64,000 bases of DNA from Gliomastix tumulicola (GCA_001599755.1 BCHX01000004.1:1922001-1986000), one strand, 5' to 3'; shown: positions 1 through 12,359, counted from the first letter of the stretch. The notes: generated by a model from the letters alone, not told the origin. Translations and numbers: made by a program.

Positions 1-852
1 TTTGAATAGGTTGATTAGGTGATTAAGTAAAGGAGTAGAAAAGACGTGAAGGTAGTATGTTCAAGAAACGAAACGTCTTGAACAAGTGGAAGACTGTGGG
101 TGTGGTCTGTGAGGATAGTGGAAGAGGTGAAGCAGGTGAAAGGAAAGGAGGAAGAGAGATTTTTATTCCAAGGGGCGCACGGCCTTACTCAAAAAAAAAA
201 TCTGGGCATGCGCCGGGAAACTGGCAGTCATTAATGACAACATTGAGCCCGTTTACGCTAAACCGACCAGGGTGGCTGCAGGGTGCCCAGGTCAGCCACA
301 GGTGGCTGAGGGCCACTCACACCAATCAGGAGCGGCGCATTACAGAGTGCGCCCCGCTGTTTGCCACGGGCCATCGCCGGGAGAACTCGGGAATTCGCAA
401 AAAGGCATGTTTTCGCTCGGCGTAGCGGATCCGGACGGGATGCTCCTGGGCCTCCTTAATGAGTCGTGTTGTTTGTTGCCCATGTGACACCGGCATCAGG
501 AGCGGTGTCAGCGTCAGCATGGGGGTTTAGCTAGGAGCGGTGAGGCGAACTCAGACTCTGCGACCTGCGAGGTGATGATGCGACGATTTCACGCTCTTCT
601 GGCTGAGACTCTGCAATCTAGGTAATCTGGGCTGCCTTATGCCCGGCCTGCGTAACATCTCCTGAGGCTGGTGCAGACTTGCATGGCCGTTTCTCGATTT
701 AGTCCCAAGATAGAATAGCGCAGCCCCACCATCTGTCGATGCTCTGATGGAGTGGTAAATTTCAACCACGACCCTATTTTGACGCCCATTGAAGGACAGC
801 TTCACGTAGTAGTGACCAAGCCGCATCCCAGCCGGTATCGGGGCGACTCAAG
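1..852. other. Gene-free left edge
   Basis: I see no convincing gene here. The open frames on either strand are short, have no recognisable motif and no codon bias like the neighbouring genes. The last 100-200 bases probably hold the promoter and leader of the gene starting at 853. Confidence 0.5.
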
Positions 853-1633
853 ATGGCTTCAAGAGCAGCACGGCCTCGCCTCCAGCTGGCCCTACAGGGA
901 CCCGGCCGGAGGCTATCCCCCTGGACGCCATCCCGCTTCGCCTCCAACCAGAGCACCAGCAAGCCCATCGTCCTCGAGAAGCCCCTCAAGTTCAACCCGC
1001 CCTCGCACGGCTCGCGTCTGCGGAAGAACACCATGCCCAAGCACTACGGCGGCGTCACCACGGCCGAGGAGAGGGCCGCCCAGCGGATCAGGTCGTACCC
1101 GGGCATGATGGCCCCCGAGGGCACGTGGTCGCATTGGTTCTGGCACAGCAAGAGCCTCCACGTCTTTATCACCATGGTACGGAAGCTCCCATACCCTACG
1201 TTTTCACCCATTGGGCATGAACACATACTGACCGTTTCCCCAGGGTACCCTCCTCACCCTCGGCCTCTTCACCTTCTTCTTCAACTACACCGTCAACTCC
1301 CCCTTCAAGGACCTCGTCCCGCCCATCTCGGACCTCTGGCGCCAGCCCCTCGTCTTCTTCTCGACCTGGCGCCAGGTCATGACCCTCCACGAGCAGGACC
1401 GCGGCGCCAAGGTCGCCGCCAACCGCGAGCAGCACCAGAACGACGTCATGAAGCGCAAGTACTACATGAAGATGCACGGCATCGAGGCCAAGGACCCCAT
1501 CACGTCCGTCTTTGGCGGCAAGACCGAGGAGAGCACCGACGAGGAGATCGAGGCCGCGGCGCTCGGGCTGGAGCCGCCCGAGGGGAGCGAGGAGAAGAAG
1601 CCGCGGCGGAGGAAGATGTGGGGTGTCATTTGA
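853..1633 (+). CDS. Fungal mitochondrial-type single-span membrane protein, function unknown
   Basis: Two exons, 853-1176 and 1244-1633, joined in phase 0 (donor GTACGG, acceptor CCCAG), give 237 residues. The first 40 residues are rich in Arg, Ser and Ala with no acidic residue (MASRAARPRLQLAL...), as in a mitochondrial presequence. A conserved-looking block follows (KHYGGVTTAEERAAQRIRSY), then a hydrophobic segment at about residues 105-123 (FITM/GTLLTLGLFTFFFNY) that spans the splice site and probably crosses a membrane. The C-terminal half is highly charged and ends in a basic stretch (KKPRRRKMWGVI). I do not recognise the family. The layout would fit a small inner-membrane protein. It is convergent with RRP42, with 181 bases between the stops. 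Confidence 0.8.
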
Positions 1634-1814
1634 GCTGATGGCTTCTAAGAAAGAGAAAGCAGTCACACTGTACAGATATAGCTCGTGGGGGGATTGGAGG
1701 GTCGTGTACAAAAGGCGGTCATGATGTATCATTACATGTCGTTTCTTTGGGGTTTCTATATCACACCACTTTCCTAGCCGTTATGATTCCCAGGTCCAGA
1801 GACGAGATAAGAGT

Positions 1815-2999
1815 CTACGTCAACTCAACGCCTTCCAAACCATCCAAGACCTCGTGGGCGACGCCATTCTTCTCCAGCACTGCTTGAATGATCCCATCCA
1901 GGACAGCAAATTTAGTGCCTCCCAGGGGCGCCTTCCACACGCCGGCCTCGCCGTCCGGGTTGCTTCTCTGCTCCTGGATCTGCTGCTGCTTCGACGGCAC
2001 GCCCTGCCCACTCCCGTCCGCGGCCGTGGTCCCGTTAGGCACACCCGGCGGCGTGAGTCTCGAGGGCGGGTCGATCATCCGGATGGACAGCAGCTTCAGC
2101 TCCCGACCCTTACTGTCAACATCCATCTCCCCCTCGCCCCGCCGCACTTCGGCCACCGACACGGCCAGCGCGGTCTCCGCGACGGCGAGCTCCTCTCTCG
2201 AAGGGTCGAAGACGATGTTGTCGCCGATGACGATGACGAGCAGCGTGATGGGTGGTCTTCCTGTCGAAGCGCCGCCGCCGCCGCCGCCGCCTTGTCGCGG
2301 GAATAGGAAGGCCGACGCCTCCCAGTCGTCGTCGAACATGGGATCCTCGTCGCCTTCCGACTTGAGCCGCGGCAGTCTCGACGCCAGGAGGGCGAGGTGT
2401 GTCGTGAGCGAGAGGAGCGGGAGCGGGTAGGACAGCGGCGGGGAGAGCAGTAGAATCTAGAAGAAGAAAAACAAGCACAATTAGCCACAAAACCCAAGCA
2501 AGCAGGCTCAGGAGAGAAATAAGCCTACGTCAATGTACAGCCGCCAGTGAAAACGACTGTTGATCACGAGCTTCTTGATAAACTCGCCATCCCCCAGCAA
2601 CGCCTCCCTCAGCATCTCCCCCAGGAACACCGTCCCCGCATCGTCGTCCCTCTGCGAGGGGATCTCAACCGTGATCTCGACCCAATCGCCCCGAGGCTTC
2701 ACTCTCTTGCCGCCACCCTTCTTCCCCTGCGCCGCGGCGTCGCCCTCGTCAGCGGCGGCGGCGGCAGCGCTGGTCGCCGAGATGGTCTTCTCGATCTCAG
2801 CCTTGATGCCGACGACGGCCTCGGTCCCGTCGGCCAGCGTCACGCACGCGCTTCCATTCGTCCCCTGCAGGATCCCCGTCTCGGCCGTGAGCGGGCGGAA
2901 TTGCGTCGGCGTGCGGCCGTCTGGGCGGATGGGCGGGCGGAGGGAGAGCGATGTGTGGAGGTAGTCGAGCTCGGCGGGCGAGAGCAGTACTTGCGCCAT
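1815..2999 (-). CDS. RRP42: Exosome complex component Rrp42 (RNase PH-fold subunit)
   Basis: Exons 2529-2999 and 1815-2456 on the minus strand join in phase 0 across a 72-nt intron, giving 370 residues. The N-terminus (LLSPAELDYLHTSLSL, then RPDGRTPTQFRPL) matches the start of Rrp42-type subunits of the eukaryotic exosome ring. The exon junction restores the RNase PH-like block WRLYID/ILLLS. In known exosomes Rrp42 is a catalytically inert ring subunit that pairs with other PH-fold proteins to form the RNA channel for 3'-5' decay in nucleus and cytoplasm. Exon 2 holds a run of seven glycines encoded by a GCC-type triplet repeat (around 2271-2292), probably a disordered loop. Start chosen at the ATG directly before the conserved N-terminus. 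Confidence 0.9.
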
Positions 3000-3300
3000 G
3001 TTCTGTTGAGTGTGCTTTCGAGAACTCTCACGCGCGAGGAGTGCGTTCCAGTGGCGCGACTGCCGGTGTACAGAGTTGCGAGGTTGGAAAGGTGGAAAAT
3101 GAGGTGAAGTGGTGGTGATGATTTTGTTTTAGAGCTTTCACTGCTGGATCTGGATGCAACTTTAATGTGGGGTGCATGCAGATCAAACTGAGACCTGCAT
3201 CTGCATCCCGCTTCCGTAGATAGTCCGTGCCTCATAGATTCTGATTCATGAAATTCTATGCATGTAACGCTGAAATCTTGAAAATTCCCAATTCCTATCC
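3000..3300. other. Short intergenic stretch between RRP42 and ATE1
   Basis: The 5' side of RRP42 and the 3' end of ATE1, both transcribed leftwards. No open frame of interest. It must hold the RRP42 promoter and the ATE1 3' untranslated region; I see no clear TATA box. Confidence 0.5.
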
Positions 3301-5476
3301 TCACCGTGTCAAATCTAAGCATAAAACATCCGTGCAGTCGGTACCCAACGCAGCCACCAGTTCAGCAACCCCTGCCTTGATCCCGGGGAAGTCGTCAATC
3401 CTGCTCGTGTCCCAGCCCACGATATCAGATGTTTCATAGAGGGGTCCTGTCCGTTTTCCCTTCAGAACGATATGGTCCAAGTCCACGTCTTCCATGTCCT
3501 CCAATGAAGCTATGCCAGGCATAGTCGAGTGAAAGAGCGACTGGTCCTCTTCGTCCCCGTCTCTGTCAGGCAGCTGCTCTCCTTCCAGACTGTCACTCGT
3601 GCTTTGGTCGTCTCCAGCCTTCTCTTTCTCCTTTTCGCTGGCTTTGGACCGCTCCTGAAACAGGCTGACGAAAGGCTTCTCGTCCAGGAGCTTCAGGACG
3701 TCCTTGGTCAACTTGTCCCACACCAATGCCTCGGGGTCCAGGATGTACTGTGGCATATAGTCAATCTTGTATCGCATCTTGGGGCAGCTGTGAATATAAA
3801 ACCCAGGGTACCACCACCGATAGCCGTCCTCGAGTGCTAGGGAAATCTCGTACAGCGCGCCTAGTTTTCCCGGTGTGTGTTTGTGGATGCTCTCGTCATA
3901 GAGAAAGTAGACAGAGCTCACACAATCGGGCAGGAGATCAAGCACGCCAATGGCAACCAGCTTTCCATCCAGGCGGTAGCATTGGTGGTAGGATCCAAGT
4001 CGACGTCTGCGCCCGTCTTGTCCTACCATTGTCTGCCGTCGCAGAGGCGAGCTGCACAAGAACCGGGTGAATTGCTTCCTTGTCCTATCTTCGGGGGCAT
4101 CGTGATGAACCATCCTCTGGTAGTTATCATAGACTTGGTACTTCTCCTCGGTAAACTCATCAGTCTCTAGTGTCACCACTAGTTGATGAGCAGGCTCGGG
4201 TGGCAATTTGACCTGGTCATATTCGGCCTCGTGGACTCTGTCAGCGAGAGCGAACTCGTTGTCTCGCAGCTTTGCTTCCTCCTTGGTTTTTGGATGCAGC
4301 CGAGCAGCTTCCTTAGTGTAGTCTTCGCCCAGGACGAATTTGTTGAAGCGGTTAATCGTCTGTCGCTGCGTCCGTGAAGGCTTGAACTCGTGAGAGTCAA
4401 GGCGTATGGTATAATGTGGACAACAGGATCTCCGCTGGTTCGGTCGGTACATCAAGGTTCCAGATCGCCTCCAACTCCGGTCCAGTAGGGTCTGGTAGAA
4501 CTGTGTACTGATGGACGAGGCACTTGCGTAGTAAGAGTAGCCTATCCCTCGATCTGTCAGTCACCATCCAAATCGACGATGCACCTCAATTGGGACCAAA
4601 GCCCTCGAGAGCAAGCAGGTAACCCCCTCCCGCGATGACCTAGCAAATCCATCTCCGTCTCCACAGACAACAAGCAAGACGAGCACTTGGGTCATGAGAG
4701 GCTGCATGAGCCCGGGATTATGTAGCGTGAGGGAGGGTTAGGGACTGCCATGGCATGGCAGAGGTGCGTTTACGTTTTGACTGACTCTTCCCATAGGTAC
4801 CACAATATCCACATCTCGAAGAATTCGAATACCCTGACCAAGATAATTAGTATCGTCTCATATAACGATTATTCCAAGCAGCTTGTGAGAGTGGCAAATT
4901 TGGGATAGGCAGCTCGAGTTCCAGGATCATCGTCCACATATCATGAGACCCAGAATGACTCAGAGTGGTCACAACAGTGCATAGAACGTGCCCTTGGTAC
5001 ACCCGGCAAACGCGACGAGAATCGTGGGGGTTCGGAAGAAGCAGGCAGAGGGAGGGGACAGGCGAGGGTCAGGTGGGATATGTGGTAGTTTTCGTGACTC
5101 AAAAGGAGGGAGGGAGGGGGGACGGCAGAGCGAGAGACGTCCTCGAGTCAAAGGAGGTCAAGGACGCTGGATGCGGTAGGTCGGGATGATGGCAAGATGG
5201 TGCGCATGTCCTCGGTCACGGCGCGGGTGAGCCGTGAGGCATACGACACACAGACTGCCTTACATGCATAAGGTGTGTCAGGTGTGGAGCGGGATGTATG
5301 TATGTGCAGCATAATGTAATCAAGATCTGGCTAAGGAACGGGCCAACGATATGCAGTGGAAGGGGCACGTGTTCGCGAAGAACCGGGGACTCACCAATCG
5401 GGGTGATGTACTCATAGTCGGCTATAGTCTCTGGCACGGGCGGTTGATGCCCTTGGGCTGCGCTGTCCGAGGCCAT
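3301..5476 (-). CDS. ATE1: Arginyl-tRNA--protein transferase 1 (R-transferase)
   Basis: Three minus-strand exons, 5395-5476, 4801-4833 and 3301-4553, give 455 residues. The long third exon carries the diagnostic blocks WRRSGTLMYRPN, SCCPHYTIRLDSHEFKPSRT and the C-terminal catalytic domain (GYRWWYPGFYIHSCPKMRYK). Exon 1 supplies the start and YEYITPIG. The 33-nt exon 2 supplies GYSNSSRCGYC. All junctions are phase 1 with good splice signals (GTGAGT..GGTCAG; GTACCT..TGACAG), and TACTAAT lies just before exon 2 as a branch point. The enzyme transfers Arg from Arg-tRNA to N-terminal Asp, Glu or oxidised Cys, creating an N-degron. The Cys residues of CGYC and SCC are the conserved metal-binding set. 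The last about 120 residues are acidic, Ser-rich and poorly conserved. The first intron, 561 bp, is unusually long for this window. Confidence 0.93.
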
Positions 5477-8400
5477 CGGTGGGATAGGATGCGATGCGCT
5501 GGCTGGCGTCGTGCGATGCGTTGATTTTCGAGCCAGGGCTTTCCCGGCAGTGACAAAGAAGGCCGAAGATAGCTGGACCGGCGAGAAGACGCCAAGGAAG
5601 CCTGTTGGTAGGTCGATCTAGATCCTCAACCGAGTGATACGTGACAGGCTAGCTGGTGCTGGTGATGGGAGGACAGTGGTATAGGGTAGCGTGGCTGACG
5701 GCGATCCTGTCGGAGCTACGTAGAGAGGCGGAGAGCGATGTCAGATCGAGCCGACGTCTTCGAGGTGCTGCCTCCTTGTCCTCCAGCAGGGCAGAGAGAG
5801 TGAGAGCTAGGAAGATCGAGCCCAGGCGGTGGAAGTCGCAGCGATGGGAGCGGTGGTGAAAGTCGCAATGGGGGTTAAGGCGGGGTGAGGAGGGGCAGCG
5901 ATAGTGGAGGTTTAAGGCTCCATGCTGGAAGAAGTGGCAGGTGGGGGGTTGCGTTATGGCGCTACTGCGCTTGCTGCATCGAAGCCTGCATGAAAGACGG
6001 TGCAGGTGCAGAGCTGCAGGAGCTGCAGTAGCTCTTGCCGTCTGCTCAGTCACGGCAAACCAGAAGGAAGGCACGTTCGAGGCATCGTGCCATGTCGTCC
6101 AGTCGTTCAGGTCTGTGTCTTGTCTCCTCAAAAGTCCCGTGGTAATCAGTGCCCAACCACGGGTCGAGTATGGCCGCCACGAATTCTCGATCCCTGCAAC
6201 TGTGCCCGTCTTCGCTGTGTCCGGTTGATGTCACCGTTTTTTCCCTGCTCTGCCGCCCGTACCGGCCACAAGCCGTGTTCTGGAAGGACTCGTCGGCGGT
6301 ACTGTGCATACGACACCACGATGTAGCCCCAGTATACTGCATCCTCATGTTGTTGCACGAACAACATTCTGATACTCGGGCTTTTAGCCGGAGATACAGA
6401 CCCCGGCTGAGGCACGGAGGTACACTGGGACTGCAGGCCAGGAGAACTGCCTGTCTACCACTCGTCAACACTTCCTCTTCTGGTCCCGCGTCTGGTCTTC
6501 TTTCGCTGGAATGGTTGGGTGGCCCCATCTCCAGCGCAACTCAGTGACGCAGTTCATCTGCGTGATTGGAAAATGGGTGCTGTAGGGCTCTCCAGTCATC
6601 AGACATCCTGACGAGTAATACAACGTCCCTGGTTGGCCCCCCACCACCAGGACCGCCCAGGGCTATTATTGGTACTCGATACTTACAAACTGGATACAAA
6701 ACTGACCAACACTCTGCTAGTACGACCACGACAGGCTTCAACCTCGTGGGCGTCTGCAACATACATGCGTGTAACTGGCCCCTCGACCCGACCTCATTGA
6801 CTAATTGCCTTGGCCGAGGTATCATCGGGCTGCCCCGAGGCGTCCTGTCCTGCGTCGCCGCCTCCACATCCTCCCACGGCGTTGTCGTGCTAAGCTCTTC
6901 GGAGGCAGGACATGGTCATCCATGGTTGCCAGCCAGAGGCCGCCGTCAAGTTGTTAGGTCATGCTGTGACTACAGCGCTATTGGCAACCAATGGACTGCA
7001 TGTGCCAGACTACTCATTCAGGCATGTCTTCCTTGCGAACTAGGCAGGCAAGTACCTCACTATGCTGGCATGCCACGAGACACGGCGCCGCCCGTGGCCC
7101 TACTTTGTCCCTATCAAAGAGCCTAAGTACCTGGGCACGGGCGGCAGTTGACCAGTAGTAGTAAGCCTCACGAGGGCGCCTTGCACGTCCAGATCTGGGA
7201 GTATAAGAGCGGTGAACGATCAGCTGTCTGCCCGCCTCTCCTTCTCAACGTTTCCAGTGCCTTCAGACGGGGCCAGTTGCGAGAAGGAAGAGTCTCGATT
7301 TGATACTATCGAGTGCTCTGTGAGGCTGACCCCTCTGCCAATACCACCTTACCTAGCACCCGCCAGGGCTCCTGGTTGGTTTCTCTTCACCGACATCGTT
7401 ACCTTACATATCGACGACAGTTGTCGGGGCCACACTGCGACCCTCCACCCGGAACGCCGGTCATCTTTGTCATAACTCATAATACATGGAAGAAAAATAC
7501 TTCTCTTCCCCCTCTCGGAAGAAGCACTAAACTGGACCACCCAACCCGAGACGAGGCGCCACCACTTTCCACTGCATCCATACCTCCATCCATCCACCCG
7601 TCTCACTGCACCTAACAGAAGGTCGGGTTCCGCCCACTTGGGAAACTCAACCAACACCAAGCCTGCAAGCCTCTGCGGTGGGCAGGCCAGTCCAGTCCAC
7701 CTCGTCAGTCAACAGACAGGCACCCAAGCACCCGACAAACCTAAAGCATTACCGACCCTGTCCCTGAAACTGGTCGATGCCCGCTCGTCTCAGGGGAGAC
7801 CGGGTCATATTAGAAACAACTCGGAAATATCGAGGCTGCTGGCGTGGTGTACAAAGAATCCATCACACCCAAAGGAGTTGGAGGTACTGTGAGGTACCGG
7901 TACTGTCACAAGACAGACGCTGCCTGTGGCTTTAGGCGGGTTCAATTTCCGATTTTTTTTTTGAGTTTGGAGGTACCTCACTAAAAAGGGGCCCCATCTT
8001 GCCGGTGTGCGCTTATTCCTCCCGCCAACTCTGGCGCGTCTTCTCTTTCACAGTCCAAGGACCAAGGGGAGCTGGAGGGTCGAGAGAGAAAAAAAGACGG
8101 GAAGAGAGAAAAAAATTAAGGCACCCTCCACCCGGACCCAGCAGCCAGGCGGTTCCAGTTCCAGCCAGCCTTCCAAGAGGTACAATCGTATCGGGTGGAC
8201 AGGGGTGGTGCTCCAGGTTCCTTTTGCGCTCGCTCTCATCATTTCTCTACATCTTCGATCGCCGTTCGTTGTTCCCTCCGCCGACAACCTCCATCCATCT
8301 CGCAGACCTTCCTCTGTGATCCCAGGCAGGCCCACGGCACGCCTGGGTCTTTTCACATACATCCTCTTTTCTCTGCCTGTATCGTGTCCCGCTTCACATC

Positions 8401-8820
8401 CTCTTCTTCTCTTCTTTATTCCACCCCCACGATTTTTCTTCTTCTTTAAACCCTCAATTCCGACTCCCTCCTCCACCTTGTCATTATGGCGCTTTAGTTG
8501 CACGTCCCCCCCCGCGTCGCAAATTTCCGACTTGGGGAAACACGCCCTCGTTTCCCTTATTACAGACCACAACCTCCCTTCTTTCTCTCACCGTATCCTT
8601 CTCCTGCTGGACCACCCTGCCGAGCTGCATTGTTGTGGCTGCCATCCAGCCTACCTCGGAGGAGTCGCAGAAGCCTTGCACCGGATCCGGAAGCGCAAAG
8701 CTCGGAGGGGCACACAAAGGAGACAAGAGAAGTGACGCCGACGAAAAAGAAAGAGGACCGGCAGAGATTGCGCAGGCGGAGGATTGAAAGCCCAGGACAT
8801 ATCCATTGGACGCCTTTACT
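5477..8820. other. 3.3-kb gene-free region between divergent ATE1 and Nudix genes
   Basis: No coding sequence is supported. Several open frames of 100-240 codons exist (for example 6566-7126 and 8007-8735 on the plus strand), but they lack ATG starts or are composed of low-complexity Ser, Pro and Arg. From about 7950 to 8820 the plus strand is strongly pyrimidine-rich with runs of C and T, as in fungal core promoters and 5' leaders, so the Nudix gene probably has a long leader. The ATE1 promoter should lie between 5477 and about 6100. Confidence 0.5.
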
Positions 8821-9513
8821 ATGTCTGGGTCCAGTGGCAATGGCTCAAGTAGTCGGTCAATGACGTCCAGAGTCGGTCGGAGCAATCAACGTGAGTCTCG
8901 CGCACACTCCTCCAAGCTCGCTTTTGTCAGAATGCATGTTTTCCTTGGTTTTGGACCCAGTCGCCACATTGGCATTGCTTCACGAGAGAGACGTGGGGGT
9001 TGGCAAGATGAGGGGGGCGGGACAGAGTAGCAGCAGAAACCGCAAGCTTGGGAGAGAGTCCCAACTGACTCTTTCTTTTCTCTTCTCTCCACAGGCTACA
9101 ACACCGCCGGCGAAAGGCTCGTCGCAGGCATCGTCCCCCTCACACAAGACCTCAACTACGTCCTTCTGATCCAGTCGACGAGGAGAAAAGGCTGGGTCCT
9201 TCCCAAGGGCGGCTGGGAGTCCGACGAGACATGTGAGCAGGCCGCCTCACGCGAGGCCTGGGAGGAGGCAGGCATCACCGTGCAGATCGACTACACCCTG
9301 GGGACCATCGACGAGAAGCGGCCTACCAAGGCGTCCAAGGACAGAGCCGTCTACTACTTCTACCAGGCCACGGTCCTCCAGCAGTACGAGCAGTGGCCGG
9401 AATCACACAAACGAGAGCGAAAGTGGTTTACATATACCCAAGCCATGGAGCAACTCGCGAGCCGCCCCGAGCTCCAGGAGGCGATAGAAAAGTCCACCAT
9501 GAACCGATTATAA
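8821..9513 (+). CDS. Nudix hydrolase, diphosphoinositol polyphosphate phosphohydrolase type
   Basis: Exons 8821-8890 and 9095-9513 join in phase 1 (GTGAGT..CCACAG) to give 162 residues. The Nudix box is complete: the G of GGWESDE, then seven residues, then REAWEEAGI (consensus G-x5-E-x7-REUxEExGU). It is preceded by KGWVLPKGGW, which is typical of the DIPP/Aps1/Ddp1 branch that hydrolyses diphosphoinositol polyphosphates and diadenosine polyphosphates. The Glu residues of the box bind the catalytic magnesium. The N-terminal 24 residues are Ser- and Gly-rich and probably disordered. ATG 8821 is the first in-frame ATG. The size fits the family, which is usually 150-200 residues. Confidence 0.9.
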
Positions 9514-10992
9514 TGGATAGCGCACGACATAGCAGCACATTTCCCTGTCCGACCCTCTTCTTGTCCATTCTCGCCGTCGAGGGCACGCTCGCAAATATTA
9601 CTTACTTAGACTGTTGGTATTTTGTTGATTTCTCCTTCGCTTTCTTCTTCGTCTTTTTTTCTTTCTAGCTGTTTTTGTTTTTGGCACTCTCCGGGCCGAT
9701 CTTCGCTTCGAAGGACGAGAGACTGCCCGAGAGGAGAGGAGACGGGGCTGCAGACGAGGATGAAAATACTATGCGCCAGCAATAGAGGATACTAGGGGTT
9801 CCACCCTTCTAGAAAATCCGCGCATGCGAAAACGGATGGGATGCGACCATGACCGCCAGCAAAGGCAACACATTATTGGTTGAATGACTCACGGATAGAC
9901 TAGGCTCGGGTTCATGCCAGACCGGATGACCCCTCGCCGACAGGCAGCAACAAATTCTCTGGGAATTCGTTTCATACATCTATATACGGTATTTGGGGGG
10001 CTGCCTTTGATAGAGAAAGAAACACACTGCCGAGCTTTCTTCTCCCGCATCTGGCTGGGATACGAGAGGCCCAAGTACAAGAAATGAGACATTATCTCGT
10101 GCGCTTGTCTTCCGGGCCGTTCTAGCGCTACCTAGCCAAGCTCTAGGGCCTGAGCGGTCCCGGTGTCTTCCACCGACCTTCTCACATTGTAGAAAGCGTT
10201 TCAATGGAGGGGGGGCGCGTGAACATGAGAGAGGTGCTCTCATGAGGCATCTCGCTGAAGTAGTGTCACGTATTGGAAGGTAGGGATTAATGACTTCGAA
10301 GCATTCTGAATAATTGGAAGCAGCGCGATACTAGAACGCATTCTGTAGGCTCTATTCGTCTTTGCTCAAGTCGGGGATTGTTTGGTTCCGCATGTGAGTT
10401 GCTCGTATGCGCGAGTTCAGCTTCCAAATTATGAGCTGAGCTTCAAGTTGCCCCTCAGTGGCTGACGAAAAGTTTGAAGCATATACACACTCAAAACATG
10501 TGGCCCTATAGCTCAATTATTCTTTCGACCTAGCTGCCCCTCCATCAAAAATGCCCCTCCTTTCCCTGCCCTTTCTCTTCCGGCTGCCCCACGTTCCAAC
10601 CGAAGCTTGTCCGCGTTTGAGGTCATCGAACGTGTTTTGTCGTCACGTGAGTTTCTTATCGATAGCGCATGACGGGACCTCGTTGGCGCCTCCCTGCCTT
10701 GTGTGAGACCCGATATCAAAGTCGTTTCCTGAAAACCGTCCTCCCTTCACCACGCACCGATCTTTTTGCAGATCCCTGACAATCTGAGCTTGATTTTTTT
10801 CTTCTTGGGGGAGCACTGAAGATGCATTCGTGACACTCCTTCAAAGTGAGCCTGCCATCCCGCGAAAGGAGTGAGCCTTTGATGAGATTTCCGCGTGTTC
10901 TAAAACAGAGGACACAGTTCAGCTATCGACCAGAGACAAAGACGAACAAGGAGTACCAGGAATCTCGCTAGGGAGACGACGCTCTAGATGAT
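9514..10992. other. Intergenic region between the Nudix gene and LSM1
   Basis: Contains the Nudix 3' end (T-rich 9600-9690) and the LSM1 promoter and leader. No supported gene on either strand; open frames are under 90 codons. Confidence 0.5.
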
Positions 10993-11886
10993 ATGATGGA
11001 GAACCTCACGATATCAGATTTGCCGCCACAGGGCGGGCCAGGGGCCGGGGGGCCGGGTGGTCTCCCTCAGCCTCCGCCTCAGCTGCCGCCACAGATGTTC
11101 ACTACTGCTGCACAGCTGCTGGACTTGACTGACAGTACGGAGACCCCATTGTCTTTGTCTACCTTTGCCTCACTGGATCCGGACGATTGTGATGGATGAT
11201 GGGAGTTGGGGAGGGGTAGATGGAACATGTGTTGTTGACGCCACGCATTCGCCCCCTCGTCTCGTGTATGTCATTTGGCGGTTGAACAGTTTCTAACTTT
11301 GATCTGCAGAGAAACTTATGATCGCCCTGCGAGATGGGCGGAAACTGGTTGGCATTCTCAGAAGTTGGGATCAATTTGGTGTGTATACCTACCTACCAAA
11401 GCCACGGTGTAGATCATGGCGCAAGGAGGGTGAGAAAGAAGACTCGACGATGCGAGTTGTCCAGACTATCTTACGCCTTGGTCTCATCCCTCCTGACGCG
11501 GTGTCATCATGGCAGTGAAAAACAACGCATGTTAGGCGGTAGAGGCTGACGCAAACTGGGCAGCCAACCTCGTCCTCCAGTCTACCGTGGAGAGAATATT
11601 CACCCCCGTCACAGATGACACCAACCCCGATATTCCTCGAGGATACTATGCGGATGTCCCACACGGCATCTTCCTCGTCAGGGGGGAGAACGTTTTACTG
11701 CTGGGCGAAATTGACCTGGACAAGGACGACGACCCGCCGCCGGGGTACGAGAAGGCAGATCTGGAGGTGGTGAAGAAGCTCGCGGAGGAGAAGAAGGTCA
11801 GCGATAAGGCCAAGGAGAAGCTGCGCCTGAAGAAGCTCGCCAAGCTGGGCTTCGAGGGCGAGAACCTCGGTGATATGGTCATCTGA
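10993..11886 (+). CDS. LSM1: U6 snRNA-associated Sm-like protein LSm1
   Basis: Exons 10993-11134, 11310-11378 and 11564-11886 give 177 residues; both junctions are phase 1. The joined sequence reads through the Sm1 motif (KKLMIALRDGRKLVGILRSWDQF, split by both introns) and the Sm2 motif (FLVRGENVLLLGEIDLDKD). Those motifs and the long charged C-terminal tail identify LSm1 rather than LSm8. In known systems LSm1 forms the cytoplasmic LSm1-7 ring with Pat1, binds the 3' end of deadenylated mRNA and promotes decapping. The first 35 residues are Gly-, Pro- and Gln-rich, an extension common in filamentous fungi. Two ATGs are adjacent (10993 and 10996). Confidence 0.95.
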
Positions 11887-12338
11887 TGCCGTCATCAATC
11901 TACCCTCCTTTTTTACGGAATGATGAGAGAGACAAGGATTGCAGGCCCAACGAGGGAATACACTCGTATAAGCGTTGGAATCGAACCTCGATGACAAAGA
12001 TATCGAGTGCAGCAATATCATGTTTACGCGAGGCACGGGGAGCAACGAGTTGGGGGCCATTCCGGGCTTCCGCAGGATTTGCTCTGCTGCTGTTGAAGCT
12101 GGGCTACGGGGGCAGAATATTGTGAAATGCCCGCCTGGCTCGAGGAGGAGAGGACGAAGGAGAAGAAGTTGGAATATCGATAGAATGCCGTTAGGCTGCC
12201 GGGGTCAAGACAGCCATTTGGTTTGAGGTCGATTGATCCAGCATTAAACATGATAAAGTCGTCTCTCTTTTCTGCGCGTTACACACTTGGACTTCTAGGA
12301 TCCCGCATGCAGTGTCGTGTTGGATAGCATTGTTTGTC

Positions 12339-12359
12339 ATGATGATGATGATGATGATG
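12339..12359. repeat. (GAT)n microsatellite
   Basis: About seven perfect trinucleotide units in intergenic DNA downstream of LSM1. Confidence 0.9.

Noticed and set aside
5104..5124. G-rich run in ATE1 intron 1 as a G-quadruplex
   Set aside because: Only three clearly separated runs of three or more G are present, so a standard three-tetrad structure is not supported.
8007..8735. 242-codon plus-strand open frame before the Nudix gene
   Set aside because: It begins with GTG, is composed of Ser, Pro, Leu and Arg from a pyrimidine-rich tract, and looks like leader DNA.
11960..12010. GGTTCGATTCC on the minus strand, a match to the tRNA B box
   Set aside because: The flanking bases cannot form a T-arm stem, and no A box or acceptor stem was found at the right distance.
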